Counted from the first letter of the stretch, positions 32,357 to 41,465 are shown. The stretch: 46,385 nt of DNA from Thermomonospora catenispora (GCF_006363815.1 NZ_RRYT01000035.1:1-46385), one strand, 5' to 3'. The notes: generated from the sequence alone by a model not told the origin. Translations and numbers: made by a program.

Positions 32357-33208
32357 TCAAGCCGCCGGCGGGGTCAGCGACGCTCCGGCGAAGCGTCCGT
32401 CCGCCGCCTCTCGCCGGTCCCGCTCGTGCAGCACCAGGCCGAGCCCGGGGACCCGCCGGCGGCCGGGCAGCGCGACCACCTCGTGGCCGAGGCCGCGCAG
32501 CAGCCGCACCACGTCCTCGGCCGGCTCGTCCAGCAGGTCGATGCCGTTCAGCCGCAGCCGCAGCGGGGGGTTGCCGCCCCAGCCGGGCGGGCGTTCGGCG
32601 AACACCTCGCCGATCCGCTCGCTGCCGTCCGGGTGACGCTCGGTGGAGACCGCCAGCCGGCCCCGGCCCACCCGCACCGAGCGGTGCCCCGCCCAGCCGC
32701 ACAGGAACCGGTCCTGCGGCGGGGGGGATCCGCACGAGCGCGCCACCGCCTCCAGGGTGCTCCACGCGTCCGCCGCCGTCGTGTCGAACAGCAGCGACGC
32801 CCGGGGCAGCAGCGCCCCGCGCCCGGGGACCAGCGTGACCACGAACGGGGCGACTCCGCCGGGGAAGCGCGCCGGGTCCGGCTCCCGCAGGGTCACCAGC
32901 CCTTCCCAGCAGATCGGCTCGTCGATCTCCAGCCAGACGATGTCGGCCTCCCTGCCGAACATCTCGAAGCACCGGTCGGTCAGCAGCATCCCGACGCGCT
33001 CCCGCAGCGACTCGGCGATCTCCCGCAGCCTGCGCCGCCACCAGGCGGGCTCGCCGTCCCGAGGGCCCCCCGAGCGCCAGTAGACCCCGCCGCCGCCCAG
33101 CGGGATGCGCTCCTCGCCTCCGTCGCCGCTGACGACGACGCAGTGCCAGCCCTCGTCGTCGCCGCGCAGCACGACGCGCACGGGCGCGCGCGCGTCCTCG
33201 TTCCCCAT
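32357..33208 (-). CDS. Hypothetical protein, unknown family
   Basis: I do not recognise this 283-residue soluble protein. It has no signal peptide or transmembrane segment. An N-terminal stretch predicts beta strands (VRVVLRGDDEGWHCVVVSG). The middle is Trp-rich (YWRSGG, AWWRRRL, IVWLEID). The C-terminal third ends in a compact alpha/beta unit, LRLNGIDLLDEPAEDVVRLLRGLGHEVVALPG. Codon use is normal for the window, so it looks genuinely coded. It is divergent from the YezG-like gene across 188 bp. A link between the two is possible but unproved. Confidence 0.7.
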   Translation of the reverse strand: MGNEDARAPVRVVLRGDDEGWHCVVVSGDGGEERIPLGGGGVYWRSGGPRDGEPAWWRRRLREIAESLRERVGMLLTDRCFEMFGREADIVWLEIDEPICWEGLVTLREPDPARFPGGVAPFVVTLVPGRGALLPRASLLFDTTAADAWSTLEAVARSCGSPPPQDRFLCGWAGHRSVRVGRGRLAVSTERHPDGSERIGEVFAERPPGWGGNPPLRLRLNGIDLLDEPAEDVVRLLRGLGHEVVALPGRRRVPGLGLVLHERDRREAADGRFAGASLTPPAA

Positions 33209-33396
33209 GTCGCCCCCCGCCTTCGTCGCGCCGACCCGGCACCCGGTCGAACGCCCTACAGCTCACAAAAGGTACGCACTCACCGCAGGCCCGAGGGAAT
33301 GCGGGAGTGCCGTCAGGGATCAACGAGTGCGGCTCCCACAACGCGACCGTAAGGAGCGATAGCGTCGGACACAAGCTCGCGGCCCAGGAGGTTCCA

Positions 33397-33852
33397 GTGA
33401 CCCAGCCTGACCAGGTCTTGCGCTCGCCCAAGGAGCGACGGACCGTGGAGAGCGCGGTGCGGGCGCTGTCCGCCGTCGCGCCCCCGGGGTGGCGGCGGCT
33501 GAACTTCGCCTACTACGCCACGGTCGGGATCGACAGCGTGTCCTTGGAGGCGGTCTGCATGGACGGCAGCGTCCGCTCGCTCGTGCCGCCGGGCCGCGCC
33601 GTGGCGTACATGGACGAGCTGCGCACCGACACCTACCGCCGGGACAAGGGCGCATGGTTCACCGCCCGGCTCGGCATCGAACGGTCCGGGCGCTACAGCG
33701 TGGAGTTCGACTACGACAACGAGCCCGACTTCCGGCCCCGGCTGAGCGCCTCCGCCTACGCGCTGGACCTGGACCGCTTCCCCCGCTCCCGCGAGCACAT
33801 CCCCGACTGGCTGCGCGCCAAGCTCCGCGAGGCGTCCGGCGGGACCGGCTGA
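33397..33852 (+). CDS. YezG-like (DUF600) immunity-family protein
   Basis: The 151-residue protein matches the YezG family, whose B. subtilis member neutralises the LXG toxin YeeF. Matching blocks are LNFAYYATVGIDSVSLEAV near 35-53, GAWFTARLGIERSGRYSVEFDYDNEPDF near 85-112, and a C-terminal DLDRFPRSREHIPDWL segment. The GTG 33397 start is fixed by CAGGAGG 5 nt upstream; longer in-frame starts lack one. No LXG or polymorphic toxin is nearby, so it is an orphan immunity gene or has another role. TAGCGT at 33360-33365 may be its -10. Confidence 0.8.
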   Translation: MTQPDQVLRSPKERRTVESAVRALSAVAPPGWRRLNFAYYATVGIDSVSLEAVCMDGSVRSLVPPGRAVAYMDELRTDTYRRDKGAWFTARLGIERSGRYSVEFDYDNEPDFRPRLSASAYALDLDRFPRSREHIPDWLRAKLREASGGTG

Positions 33853-33890
33853 CGACCGGGGCACCCCTTCGCGGCGGGCAGACTGGAGGG

Positions 33891-35099
33891 GTGCCCGCGA
33901 CCCTGCCCGATGGCGATCCCGTGCCCGCCGACGGCGCGCTGCCCGCAAACGCCCTGGAGGGGCTGGGCGAGCGACCGTTCGCGTTCTACGTGCACGTGCC
34001 GTTCTGCGTGACGCGCTGCGGCTACTGCGACTTCAACACCTACACGGCCGCCGAGCTGGGGCCGGGCGCGAGCCGCGAGTCCTACGCCGACACCGCCGTC
34101 GCCGAGATCAGGCTGGCCCGCAGGGTGCTGGGCGACGCCGAGCTGCCGGTGCGGACGGTGTTCTTCGGCGGCGGGACCCCCACCCTGCTGCCGCCCGAGG
34201 ACCTGGGGCGGATCCTGGCCGCGATCGACGCCGAGTTCGGCCTGGCCGCCGACGCCGAGGTCACCACCGAGGCCAACCCCGAGACCCTCGACGAGGGATA
34301 TCTGGCCGCGCTGCGCGCCGCCGGGTTCACCCGCCTCTCCTGCGGGATGCAGAGCGCGCGCGAGCACGTGCTGGCGGTGCTGGAGCGCGCCCACACCCCC
34401 GGCCGCGTCCCGCAGGTCGTGCGGTGGGCGCGCCGGGCCGGGTTCGAACACGTCAACCTGGACCTGATCTACGGCGCTCCGGGGGAGACCGACGAGGACT
34501 GGCGGGCCTCGCTGGAGGCCGCGCTGGAGGCCGGTCCCGACCATGTGTCCGCGTACGCGCTCATCGTGGAGGAGGGCACCCGGCTGGCCGCCCAGGTGCG
34601 GCGCGGCCGGCTGCCCGCCCCCGACGACGACGCGATGGCCGACCGCTACCTGATGGCCGACGAGCTGCTGGGCGCCCACGGCCTGCGGTGGTATGAGATC
34701 TCCAACTGGGCGAGCGGTCCGCGGTCCGTCTGCCGGCACAACCTGCTGTACTGGACCGGCGCCGACTGGTGGGGCGTGGGGCCGGGCGCGCACAGCCACA
34801 TCGGCGGCACCCGCTGGTGGAACGTCAAGCATCCCGCCGCCTACGCCGCCCGGCTGGCCGAGCGGCGCAGCCCCGCGCACGCCCGTGAGGTCCTCGACGC
34901 CGAAGAGCGCCGCACCGAGCGCGTCATGCTGGAGCTGCGGCTGGCCGAGGGCTGCCCGCTCGACCTGCTGGACGACGCGGCGGTGCGGCGGGCCGTCGCC
35001 GACGGCCTGCTCGAGCCCGCCGCCTACGAGCGGGGCCGGGCGGTCCTCACCCTGCGCGGCCGGCTGCTGGCCGACGCCGTCGTCCGCGACCTCCTCTGA
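33891..35099 (+). CDS. hemW: Heme chaperone HemW (radical SAM, HemN-like)
   Basis: HemW is a radical SAM protein related to coproporphyrinogen dehydrogenase, and it binds and delivers heme rather than oxidising coproporphyrinogen. The 402-residue product has HVPFCVTRCGYCDF with C39, C43 and C46. VFFGGGTPTLL, LDLIYGAPGETDEDW and the C-terminal CRHNLLYW motif near 283 follow. GTG 33891 follows a TGGAGGG site. The hemW-hrcA-dnaJ order is widely conserved. Confidence 0.93.
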   Translation: MPATLPDGDPVPADGALPANALEGLGERPFAFYVHVPFCVTRCGYCDFNTYTAAELGPGASRESYADTAVAEIRLARRVLGDAELPVRTVFFGGGTPTLLPPEDLGRILAAIDAEFGLAADAEVTTEANPETLDEGYLAALRAAGFTRLSCGMQSAREHVLAVLERAHTPGRVPQVVRWARRAGFEHVNLDLIYGAPGETDEDWRASLEAALEAGPDHVSAYALIVEEGTRLAAQVRRGRLPAPDDDAMADRYLMADELLGAHGLRWYEISNWASGPRSVCRHNLLYWTGADWWGVGPGAHSHIGGTRWWNVKHPAAYAARLAERRSPAHAREVLDAEERRTERVMLELRLAEGCPLDLLDDAAVRRAVADGLLEPAAYERGRAVLTLRGRLLADAVVRDLL

Positions 35100-35147
35100 G
35101 CGGGGGCGGGGCGGTCCCGGCGCGCCCGGCGGGGCCGCCGCCGAGGA

Positions 35148-35981
35148 CTAGGGGGAGGACGGGGGAGCGGTCACGAAGTCGATGAGCTCTTCGACGCGCC
35201 CCAGCAGCGCCGGCTCCAGATCCCGGAAGTCCCGCACCGCGTCGAGGATCCGACGCCATGCCGCCCCCACGTCCGCGGGCCAGCCGAGCGCCCGCAGCAC
35301 CCCCTCCTTCCAGGGCTCCCCGGGCGGCACCTCGGGCCATGCGGCCAGCCCCAGCACCGACGGTTTGACCCCCTGCCAGACGTCGACGAACGGATGCCCG
35401 GTCACCAGGACGTAGGGGGAGGCGACCCGGGCGGCGATGCGGCTCTCCTTGGAGCCGGGGACGAGATGGTCCACCAGCACGCCCAGCCGGCGGTCCGGGC
35501 CGGGGGCGAACTCCTCCACCGCCGCCGGGAGGTCGTCCACCCCCTCCAGGCACTCCACCACCACGCCCTCGACGCGCAGGTCGTGGCCCCAGATCTTCTC
35601 CACCAGCTCCGCGTCGTGCCGGCCCTCGACGTAGATCCGGCTCTGCCGGGCCACTCGGGCGCGCAGGCCGCGGACCGCGATCGAGCCGGACGCCGACCGC
35701 ATCGGCCGGTCGTCGCGGCGCGCCGGGCGCGGCCGGACCAGCGTCACCGGCTCGCCGTCCAGCAGGAATCCCGCCTCGGCCAAGGGGAACACCCGGCGTC
35801 TGCCGAACCTGTCCTCCAGCGTCACGCCCTGCTTGTCACAGGCGACCACCGCCCCGCAGAACCCGCTGTCGGGGTCCTCCACCACCAGGCCGGGTTCGGC
35901 CGGGACCGTGGGGATCAGTCCTTTGCGGGGCCTCCGCCAGTCCCCGGCCAGCACGTCATCGCCGTAGTCTTTGCTGCGCAC
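35148..35981 (-). CDS. DUF3097 family protein with Toprim-like features
   Basis: The 277-residue protein matches the actinobacterial DUF3097 family found next to hemW and hrcA. A short N-terminal domain (KDYGDDVLAGDW, then CGAVVACDKQGVTLEDRFGRRRVFPL) is followed by SRIYVEGRHDAELVEKIWG, where a Glu after a beta strand resembles the Toprim catalytic Glu. LGVLVDHLVPGSKESRIA resembles the acidic second motif. Such a fold would point to DNA or RNA chemistry, but this is motif reading only. GTG 35981 is preceded by a TACAGT hexamer 7 nt upstream. Confidence 0.88.
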   Translation of the reverse strand: MRSKDYGDDVLAGDWRRPRKGLIPTVPAEPGLVVEDPDSGFCGAVVACDKQGVTLEDRFGRRRVFPLAEAGFLLDGEPVTLVRPRPARRDDRPMRSASGSIAVRGLRARVARQSRIYVEGRHDAELVEKIWGHDLRVEGVVVECLEGVDDLPAAVEEFAPGPDRRLGVLVDHLVPGSKESRIAARVASPYVLVTGHPFVDVWQGVKPSVLGLAAWPEVPPGEPWKEGVLRALGWPADVGAAWRRILDAVRDFRDLEPALLGRVEELIDFVTAPPSSP

Positions 35982-35988
35982 GGACGGG

Positions 35989-35994
35989 ACTGTA
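35989..35994 (-). promoter_or_regulatory. Predicted -10 element of leaderless DUF3097 gene
   Basis: TACAGT on the minus strand lies 7 nt before GTG 35981, which fits a leaderless message. No Shine-Dalgarno sequence is seen. Confidence 0.45.
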
Positions 35995-36133
35995 ACGGCG
36001 CGGACCGTCGGCCGTCCGGATCTTGCGCGCCCCCTCGCACCGTCCTCGCGCGGCGTTCCGTCGGGCTCCGCCGGGGCGCGCGGTGAGGGCGAAGGATACC
36101 GCGCCGACCCCTCCGGCAGCAGCCGAATCGCCG

Positions 36134-36165
36134 TAGACTTGGCACTCGGGGGGAAGGAGTGCCAG
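36134..36165 (+). promoter_or_regulatory. CIRCE operator overlapping the hrcA promoter
   Basis: TTGGCACTC (36139-36147) and GAGTGCCAG (36157-36165) with a 9-nt spacer match the CIRCE operator bound by HrcA. A TAGACT -10 (36134-36139) directly abuts it, so bound HrcA would cover the transcription start. The element is 26 bp before the hrcA GTG. Confidence 0.9.
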
Positions 36166-36191
36166 TATGCGGGCCGCAAGGAGGTGACCAC

Positions 36192-37205
36192 GTGCTCGAC
36201 GACCGCAAACTCGCGGTGCTGCGCGCCATCGTCGAGGACTACGTGTCCACCAACGAGCCGGTGGGCTCCAAGGCGCTGGCGGAACGGCACGGCCTGGGCG
36301 TCTCGCCGGCGACCATCCGTAACGACATGGCGGTGCTGGAGGAGCAGGGCTACATCACCCAGCCCCACACCAGCGCCGGACGGGTCCCCACCGACAAGGG
36401 ATACCGGCTGTTCGTGGACCGGTTGTCGACGATCAAGCCCCTGTCGGCCGCCGAACGGCGGGCCATCGAGACGTTCCTGAACGGCGCCTACGACCTCGAC
36501 GACGTGGTCAGCCGGACGGTGCGGCTGCTGGCACAGCTGACCCGGCAGGTGGCGGTGGTGCAGTACCCCTCGCTGTCGCGCTCTTCGGTCCGGCACGTGG
36601 AGCTGGTGCCGGTGGCCGAGAAGCGGCTGCTGCTGGTGCTGATCACCAACACCGGGCGGGTGGAGCAGCGGGTGATCGAGATCCCCGCCGACGTCTCCGA
36701 GGAGTCGGTCTCCAAGCTGCGCGCCCTGCTCAACTCATGCCTGGACGGCTGCCTGCTGGCCGAGGCCCCGACCGCGGTGGCCGACCTGCCCGAACAGGTC
36801 CCGCCCGACGACCGGCCGGTCGCCGCCACCGTGCTGTCGGTGCTGCTGGAGACCCTGGTTGACAAGCACGAGGAGAAGGTCGTCTTCGGCGGCGCGGCCA
36901 ATTTGGCGCACGTGGACTTCTCCCAGAGCCTGCGGGATGTGCTGGAAGCCCTGGAAGAGCAAGTGGTGCTGATGCGCCTGCTCGGGGAGGTCGGCGATTC
37001 GTCTAGTCTGACGGTACGGATCGGCACGGAGAATCAGCACGAACGGCTGCGGTCCACCTCCGTGGTGGCCGCCGGTTACGGCGTCGGCGATCAGGCACTG
37101 GCCCGGCTGGGCGTGCTCGGGCCGACGCGGATGGACTACCCCAGCACGATGGGAGCGGTACGGGCAGTGGCACGTTACGTTGGACAGATCCTCGCGGGGT
37201 CGTAA
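36192..37205 (+). CDS. hrcA: Heat-inducible transcription repressor HrcA
   Basis: HrcA binds CIRCE and keeps chaperone genes off until heat stress titrates GroEL. The 337-residue protein starts with a winged-helix domain ([21 protein letters not shown], then [18 protein letters not shown] and [16 protein letters not shown]). The GAF-like core and dimerisation region follow, and the C-terminus has the family's [14 protein letters not shown] motif. GTG 36192 is fixed by a near-perfect AAGGAGGTGA site. Its own CIRCE upstream indicates autoregulation together with dnaJ, which begins directly after the stop. Confidence 0.96.
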   Translation: MLDDRKLAVLRAIVEDYVSTNEPVGSKALAERHGLGVSPATIRNDMAVLEEQGYITQPHTSAGRVPTDKGYRLFVDRLSTIKPLSAAERRAIETFLNGAYDLDDVVSRTVRLLAQLTRQVAVVQYPSLSRSSVRHVELVPVAEKRLLLVLITNTGRVEQRVIEIPADVSEESVSKLRALLNSCLDGCLLAEAPTAVADLPEQVPPDDRPVAATVLSVLLETLVDKHEEKVVFGGAANLAHVDFSQSLRDVLEALEEQVVLMRLLGEVGDSSSLTVRIGTENQHERLRSTSVVAAGYGVGDQALARLGVLGPTRMDYPSTMGAVRAVARYVGQILAGS

Positions 37206-38342
37206 GTGGCGCGCGACTACTACGCGATCCTGGGGGTGCGCCGCGACGCGAGCCCGGACGAGATCAAGAAGGCCTATCGGCGGCTCGCGCGCGAACTCCA
37301 CCCGGACGTCAATCCGGACCCGGAGACCCAGGAGCGTTTCAAGGAGATCACCCAGGCCTACGAGGTGCTCTCCGACCCGAAGAAGCGGGAGATGTACGAC
37401 CTGGGCGCGGACCCGTTCGCGCCGGGCGGGGGCGCCGCGGGCGGCGCCGGCTTCGGTGCGACGGGCTTCCCGTTCAGCGACATCATGGACGCCTTCTTCG
37501 GGAGCACGACCTCCCGGGGACCGCGCAGCCGCGCCCGGCGCGGTCGCAACGCCACGCTGAGGGTGGAGCTGGATCTGGCCGAGACCGCGTTCGGCACCAC
37601 CCGCGAGCTGGCCATCGACACCGCCGTGGTGTGCACCACCTGCTCCGGCGCCGGGACCGCGCCCGGCACCCACCCGGAGACCTGCGAGACCTGCCACGGC
37701 CGCGGCGAGGTCCAGCAGGTCACCCGGTCGTTCCTGGGACAGGTGATGACCTCCCGGCCCTGTCCGCACTGCGGCGGCTACGGCAGCGTGATCCGGCACC
37801 CGTGCCCGGAGTGCTCCGGCGACGGCCGGGTCCGCACCCGCCGCACCATCAAGGTGCGGATCCCCGCCGGCGTGGAGAACGGCACGCACATCCAGCTGGC
37901 CGGCGAGGGCGAGGTCGGCCCCGGCGGCGGCCCGGCCGGAGACCTGTTCCTGGAGATCGTCGAACGCCCCCACCCGATCTTCGAACGGGAGGGCGACGAT
38001 CTGCACTGCACCGTGCAGATCCCGATGACGGCCGCGGCGCTGGGCACCCAGGTGGTCATCGAGACCCTGGACGGCCCCGAGGAGGTCGACATCCGTCCCG
38101 GCACCCAGTCCGGGCAGGTGATCCCGCTGTACGGGCGGGGCGTGCGGCACCTCAACGAGTCGGGCCGCGGCGACCTGCTGATCCATGTGAACGTCGAGAC
38201 GCCCACCAAGCTGGACGAGGAGCAGGAGGAGCTGCTGCGCCGGCTGGCCAAGCTGCGCGGCGAGGAACGCCCGCCCGGCAAGTTCGCCCCCGGCCAGCAG
38301 GGCTTCTTCTCCCGCCTCCGGGACGTCTTCAACAGCCACTAG
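37206..38342 (+). CDS. dnaJ: Chaperone DnaJ (second-copy, hrcA-linked type)
   Basis: DnaJ stimulates DnaK ATPase activity and delivers unfolded proteins. The 378-residue protein has a J domain at 1-70 with HPD at 32-34 and a short Gly/Phe-like linker (SDIMDAFFG). Four CxxCxGxG-type zinc repeats lie near 139-210: [24 protein letters not shown] and CPECSGDG. Two beta C-terminal domains follow. The start GTG 37206 follows the hrcA stop with no gap. Actinomycetes often carry another dnaJ beside dnaK and grpE; this is the HrcA-controlled copy. Confidence 0.96.
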   Translation: MARDYYAILGVRRDASPDEIKKAYRRLARELHPDVNPDPETQERFKEITQAYEVLSDPKKREMYDLGADPFAPGGGAAGGAGFGATGFPFSDIMDAFFGSTTSRGPRSRARRGRNATLRVELDLAETAFGTTRELAIDTAVVCTTCSGAGTAPGTHPETCETCHGRGEVQQVTRSFLGQVMTSRPCPHCGGYGSVIRHPCPECSGDGRVRTRRTIKVRIPAGVENGTHIQLAGEGEVGPGGGPAGDLFLEIVERPHPIFEREGDDLHCTVQIPMTAAALGTQVVIETLDGPEEVDIRPGTQSGQVIPLYGRGVRHLNESGRGDLLIHVNVETPTKLDEEQEELLRRLAKLRGEERPPGKFAPGQQGFFSRLRDVFNSH

Positions 38343-38466
38343 TGAGCCCGCTTCGACACCGGCACCGCCTTCCCCCGCCCTCCGCCGCGGCGCGCCGTGA
38401 GGGGGCCCGCCCGTCCGTCCGGCTCCCGGCGGAGGGGAGCGGACACGGCCCGCGGCGGGGGCGGAT

Positions 38467-39201
38467 GTGAGCGCCCCCGTCTTCCTGACCGAGACCGCTC
38501 GCCTGGCGGCCGACCGGGTCGTCCTGGACGGCCCGGAGGGCAGGCACGCGGTCACCGTCCGCCGCCTGCGCCCGGGCGAACGCGTGGACCTCACCGACGG
38601 CGCCGGCCTGCTGGCCGAGGGCGTGGTCGCCGCGGTCGAGGGCAAGGACCGTCTGGTGGTGGAGGTGCGGGCGCGCCACCGGCACGATCCGCCCAGTCCC
38701 CGGCTGACGGTCGTCCAGGCCCTGCCCAAGGGCGACCGCGGGGAGCTGGCCGTGGAGACCATGACCGAGGTCGGGGTCGATGAGATCGTGCCCTGGCAGG
38801 CCGCCCGCTGCATCACCCGCTGGCGGCCCGACCGCAGGGACAAGGCGCTGGGCCGCTGGCGCTCGACCGCCCGGGAGGCCGCCAAGCAGTCCCGTCGCAG
38901 CCGCCTGCCCCGCATCGCCGACCTGGCCGACACGGCTCAGGTCGCCGCCCGGCTGGCCGCCGCCGACCGCGCCCTCGTGCTCCACGAGGAGGCGACTCTC
39001 CCCCTGCGCGCCGTGGACCTGCCCGACGCCGGGGACATCGTCGTCGTGGTCGGCCCCGAGGGCGGCATCACCGACGAGGAGCTGGAGCGGTTCGCCGACT
39101 CCGGCGCGGTCTCCGTCCGTCTCGGCCCCACCGTCCTGCGCACCTCCACCGCCGGCGTCGCCGCCGCGGCGGTCCTGCTCAGCTCCGTCGGCCGCTGGTG
39201 A
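38467..39201 (+). CDS. rsmE: 16S rRNA (uracil-1498-N3) methyltransferase RsmE
   Basis: RsmE methylates U1498 of 16S rRNA in the 30S subunit using SAM. The 244-residue protein has an N-terminal PUA-like domain (LDGPEGRHAVTVRRLRPGERV). The SPOUT knot domain carries VVQALPKGDR, the EVGVDEIVPWQAARC segment, VVGPEGGITDEEL near 196 and the knot motif LGPTVLRTSTAG near 218. The start is GTG 38467 after a G-rich site. It follows dnaJ by 124 bp and is in the usual hrcA-dnaJ-rsmE order. Confidence 0.95.
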   Translation: MSAPVFLTETARLAADRVVLDGPEGRHAVTVRRLRPGERVDLTDGAGLLAEGVVAAVEGKDRLVVEVRARHRHDPPSPRLTVVQALPKGDRGELAVETMTEVGVDEIVPWQAARCITRWRPDRRDKALGRWRSTAREAAKQSRRSRLPRIADLADTAQVAARLAAADRALVLHEEATLPLRAVDLPDAGDIVVVVGPEGGITDEELERFADSGAVSVRLGPTVLRTSTAGVAAAAVLLSSVGRW

Positions 39202-39357
39202 ACCCCCTCCCGGGACGCCTCGGCCGACAGGCGGCTCGACAGGCGGTGCGCGGCGCGGCGTCGTCCTGAGCCGGGACCGGCCGGCGCCGCCCGCAGGCCG
39301 CGCCGTCCGTCTCGACGGTCGGCGGGACGGCCTGGAGCGCGCCCGCGCCGCCGAAGG

Positions 39358-40029
39358 TCAGGGAGAGCCCGTCTGGCCCGGGGCGGGGGACGGCGAGGAG
39401 TCCTCCGGCGGCTCGGGGGAGGAGGTGGGGACGTCCGGGCCGGTGGTGGGGGTCCCGGGGCCGTCGCCGTCGGACGGCGGATCGCTGGGACGGGGGCAGG
39501 GGCTCGGCGGCGCCGTGGGCGTCGATGTGGCGCGGGCGGAGGAGACGGCGATGTCGCGGCCGCCGTCGGGCGCGCAGGCGACGTTCGCCGGTGCGCCGGA
39601 GGGCTCGGTGGGCCCCGGTGAGACGGGGACCCCGGGGGGACGGTCGGGGTCCGCCGGAGAGGCGGGGCCGCCGGAGGGCTGCCGGGACTCGGAGCCGGAG
39701 GCGGCGGCCACGGAATCGTCCCGGCTCTCGGGGAGGCCGCGGTCCCCGGCGGAGGTGATGCGGTCGATGGTCTGAGGCGCCGACACCCCCAGCGCCACGA
39801 TCAGCATGACGCCGGCCACGGCGAGGATCGGCCGGGCCCAGCCGGCGGTGAAGGGCCGCAGCCGGTCGGGCAGCCACAGCGCCGGGTCCCACGTCCGGGT
39901 CTTCGAGCGCCGCTCGATCCCGGCCCGGATGCGTTCCAGGCCGTCTGGAGCGGGCTCGACCTTCTCCGCCTCCGCGTGCAGCGCACGGCGCAGGATCTCG
40001 CCGTACTTGTCGTCGGGGTCGGTGGTCAT
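39358..40029 (-). CDS. Probable membrane partner of the adjacent ECF sigma factor
   Basis: The 223-residue product has a short cytoplasmic N-terminal part (1-60), one transmembrane helix near 65-84 (ARPILAVAGVMLIVALGVSA) and a 130-residue extracellular region rich in Pro, Ser, Gly and Asp. This layout and its coupling to the sigma gene (its ATG overlaps the sigma stop) suggest an anti-sigma factor. It has no HxxxCxxC zinc motif, so it would not be a standard ZAS anti-sigma. The extracellular part is low complexity and may span the wall. Confidence 0.7.
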   Translation of the reverse strand: MTTDPDDKYGEILRRALHAEAEKVEPAPDGLERIRAGIERRSKTRTWDPALWLPDRLRPFTAGWARPILAVAGVMLIVALGVSAPQTIDRITSAGDRGLPESRDDSVAAASGSESRQPSGGPASPADPDRPPGVPVSPGPTEPSGAPANVACAPDGGRDIAVSSARATSTPTAPPSPCPRPSDPPSDGDGPGTPTTGPDVPTSSPEPPEDSSPSPAPGQTGSP

Positions 40030-40613
40030 GACAGTTGCTCCAGGACGTTGCGCAGGGCGGCCATGCCGCGGGCGGTGTGGCTCTTGACGGCACCGCGGCT
40101 GATGCCCATCACACGGGCGATCTCGGCTTCGGACAGGTCTGCGTAGTAGCGCAGGACGAGCGCCTCGCGTTGCCGGGCGGGCAGCTTGGCCAGGGCATCG
40201 ATCACCGCGCTGCGCTCCAGCTCGTTGATGGCGCCGTGCTCGGCGCTGGGAGCGTCGGGCAGCCCCTTGGGGGCGTACTTCTCCACCACGGCACGGTGCC
40301 GCAGCACCGAACGCGAGCGGTTCACCACCGCCTGGCGCAGGTACGACAGCGCCTTGTCGGGGTCGCGCAGGCGCCGCCACCCCCCGTGCATGGCGATGAA
40401 CGCCTCCTGGACGACCTCCTCGGCGGTGGCGACGTCGCGCACCAGCATGGCGGCCAGCCGTACCAGAGGACGGTAGTTGGACGCATACAGCGCGGTCACG
40501 GCCTGGTCGGCGTCCCAGGAGACGGACATCGCCCCGGCCGTGCCCCTGGCCACGAGGGTCTCGGTCACATCCGTGGGACGCGTTCCCTCGCCGTCCGGTT
40601 TACGAAAGGGCAT
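40026..40613 (-). CDS. ECF RNA polymerase sigma factor (SigE-family type)
   Basis: The 195-residue protein has sigma region 2 (ALYASNYRPLVRLAAMLVRDVATAEEVVQEAFIAM) and region 4 (LPARQREALVLRYYADLSEAEIARVMGISRGAVKSHTARGM, the helix-turn-helix). There is no region 3, as in ECF factors. ATG 40613 has no clear ribosome site; ATG 40529 (MSVSWDADQ) matches where many homologs begin and is a good alternative. The stop overlaps the start of the membrane partner gene. No typical ECF autoregulatory promoter is visible upstream. Confidence 0.9.
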   Translation of the reverse strand: MPFRKPDGEGTRPTDVTETLVARGTAGAMSVSWDADQAVTALYASNYRPLVRLAAMLVRDVATAEEVVQEAFIAMHGGWRRLRDPDKALSYLRQAVVNRSRSVLRHRAVVEKYAPKGLPDAPSAEHGAINELERSAVIDALAKLPARQREALVLRYYADLSEAEIARVMGISRGAVKSHTARGMAALRNVLEQLS

Positions 40614-41004
40614 GTTCCCGTGGTGCCTCGGTCCTGATATCCGCCGCCTTTACCGCCTCCCAGGCGTCCATGACTGAACACTCCGGTACGGCGTCAACAG
40701 CCGAACCCCGCCCTTTCGCGACGTGCGCCGAACATGCGCCGAGCGCCCGCGAACCGGGGGGTTCGTCGCCCTGCAACCTTAGCCAGCCGACGCCGCTCCC
40801 GCCGCCCACAAAGGGCATTTGCCTCCTCTCCGGGCGGTTCGCGTCGCCGTCGGGGCGAGCGGGACGCGGAAAACGATCCCGGGCGTCGCCCGGATAAGGC
40901 CGGCGGCGCCGCTCTACGGCCGTCGGACGGCTCGGTAAAATGCCCACCTGGCCAACGGTCCGGCGGCGTTCCGCCGCCTCGGCGAGCCCAAAGGGAGCCT
41001 GCCC
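40614..41004. other. 391-bp divergent space between sigma factor and HIT gene
   Basis: No credible gene is visible. Near the left end a 23-codon frame (ATG near 40671 to a stop at 40600, minus strand) overlaps the sigma start and may be chance. The right half holds the HIT gene promoter. An inverted GGCGTCGCC and G+C-rich runs lie between. Confidence 0.4.
40936..40941 (+). promoter_or_regulatory. Predicted -10 element of the HIT gene
   Basis: TAAAAT lies 63 bp before GTG 41005 and stands out in G+C-rich DNA. The -35 region is poor. The message would have a leader of about 57 nt ending in AAAGGGAG. Confidence 0.45.
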
Positions 41005-41355
41005 GTGTCCACGTCGGACTGCCTGTTCTGCAAGATCGTCTCCGGTGAGGTGCCGGCAAAGATCGTCCGGGAGTCGGAGCGCACCGTGGCGTTCCGCGAC
41101 ATCAACCCGCAGGCGCCCACCCATGTGCTGGTCATCCCGCGCGAGCACCACCCCAACGCGGCGGCGCTGGCCGCCGCCGACCCCGCCCTGCTGGGCGAGG
41201 TGCTGACCGAGGCGCACCGGGTCGCCGTGGACGAGGGCATCGCCGACTCCGGCTACCGGCTGGTGTTCAACACCGGTGCGCAGGCCGGGCAGACGATCTT
41301 TCACGTGCACGTCCATGTGCTCGGCGGCCGCGACCTGAACTGGCCTCCGGGCTGA
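41005..41355 (+). CDS. HIT-family (HINT-like) nucleotide-binding hydrolase
   Basis: HINT proteins hydrolyse nucleoside phosphoramidates and adenylated adducts. The 116-residue protein has the N-terminal CLFCKIVSGEVPAKIV stretch with a CxxC, FRDINPQAPTHVLVIPREHH in the middle, and the catalytic HVHVHVLGG triad near 101-109. The length and ending WPPG are typical of bacterial HINT. It precedes phoH in many actinomycetes. A good AAAGGGAG site precedes GTG 41005. Confidence 0.93.
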   Translation: MSTSDCLFCKIVSGEVPAKIVRESERTVAFRDINPQAPTHVLVIPREHHPNAAALAAADPALLGEVLTEAHRVAVDEGIADSGYRLVFNTGAQAGQTIFHVHVHVLGGRDLNWPPG

Positions 41356-41465
41356 TCGGCCCCGGAAAAATGGTCGAGCGCGGGGTCCTCGCCCGTCGGT
41401 ACCATGGAGGCGAGCACCGGATCAATCGTGAGAGAAGGCAGGTCAAAAGGCCGTAAGGCCGGCTG

